Below are positions 17,459 through 17,797 of a stretch of 17,797 bases of DNA, in pieces; the first letter of the stretch is position 1; each line of letters begins with the position of its first letter. Source of the DNA: Chrysochromulina tobinii. Its lineage: Eukaryota > Haptophyta > Prymnesiales > Chrysochromulinaceae. A program made the translations under genes and the position numbers. The stretch lies in assembly GCA_001275005.1 (NCBI GenBank), contig JWZX01002166.1, positions 1 through 17,797 on the forward strand. Reading direction: 5' to 3'. The notes below the pieces were generated by a model. It was given only the letters and a program-made list of their open reading frames with translations, was not told the DNA's origin and searched no databases.

Positions 17459-17797
17459 GGTTGCTGTCACGCTCGTTTGCAGTAATTGTGCTTGACTTCC
17501 AGACCGAACGCGTACGCGTTCAACACCGCGGCGCCGCACGAGTTTCGTCAATTTTACGTGGGTACGCGGCTAAGTTTTTGTGCGGCGCCCGTTCTTTCGA
17601 TGTGTGACGCTGTCGCTCGTCGTCTTGCGTTTATGTCTTTGTGAGACGCTGTAGTTCGCTTTGCGTGTGTGAGACGCTTGCGATGAGCATTGGACGTGAA
17701 CCACCGGTATCCAGTTCAGTTCAGTTCAGTTTCTTCGCGGTCCCCCCACGCTCACTCCACCACCGTCTCGACGGACGGCTCCGCTCCCCTCGGTCAA
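17459..17797. promoter_or_regulatory. Upstream region of Cys-rich gene
   Basis: 339 nt to the window edge without a supported gene. It should carry the Cys-rich gene's promoter and 5' UTR. It contains loose TGTGAGACGCT repeats near 17601, 17641 and 17669 and a (CAGTT)4 run at 17712-17731. No exon could be supported on either strand. Confidence 0.4.

Overview
This is nuclear DNA of a GC-rich unicellular eukaryote, most likely a marine alga. Genes are compact, lie on both strands, carry short GT-AG introns and are tightly packed. Proteins are rich in Ala, Gly and Arg, and CAG and GGC microsatellites occur inside exons. A haptophyte is my best guess from composition and from the intron type, but no marker gene fixes the lineage. 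I saw no rRNA, tRNA, CRISPR array or prokaryotic operon.

Layout. (1) 1-1809, +: 3' part of a coiled-coil, disordered protein of unknown role; the frame is open at the left edge. (2) 2276-11506, -: a six-exon gene for a bacterial-type alpha-2-macroglobulin of about 2853 residues, with signal peptide, EGF-like module, C-terminal transmembrane anchor and no thioester motif. (3) 11507-11668: a 162-bp divergent promoter with a 14-bp palindrome. (4) 11669-13586, +: a three-exon prolyl-4-hydroxylase-like 2-oxoglutarate/Fe(II) oxygenase. (5) 13712-15061, -: a Rei1/ZNF622-type 60S biogenesis zinc-finger protein with an eroded N-terminus. (6) 15374-16491, -: a two-exon single-pass membrane protein. (7) 16866-17458, -: a two-exon, extremely Cys-rich small protein. 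The genes are functionally unrelated.

The most notable signal is in the introns. Nine can be placed by reading-frame and protein continuity. Six carry strong or decayed copies of a roughly 10-bp tandem unit, TGATTGCCTC or TGATGACCTC, always in the sense orientation of the host gene. Four of these, in two different genes, share the 3' end CCCTCATCAG followed by an exon starting GT. Three of those four begin with an exact copy (30, 17 or 13 nt) of the first bases of the downstream exon. Other introns carry an older, diverged copy of exon sequence at one edge. This is what intron-generating insertions (introners) with target duplication would leave: the target copy supplies one splice site and the inserted element supplies the other. 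The window shows fresh, decayed and internally amplified examples. All joins are inferred from sequence; no transcript data were available.
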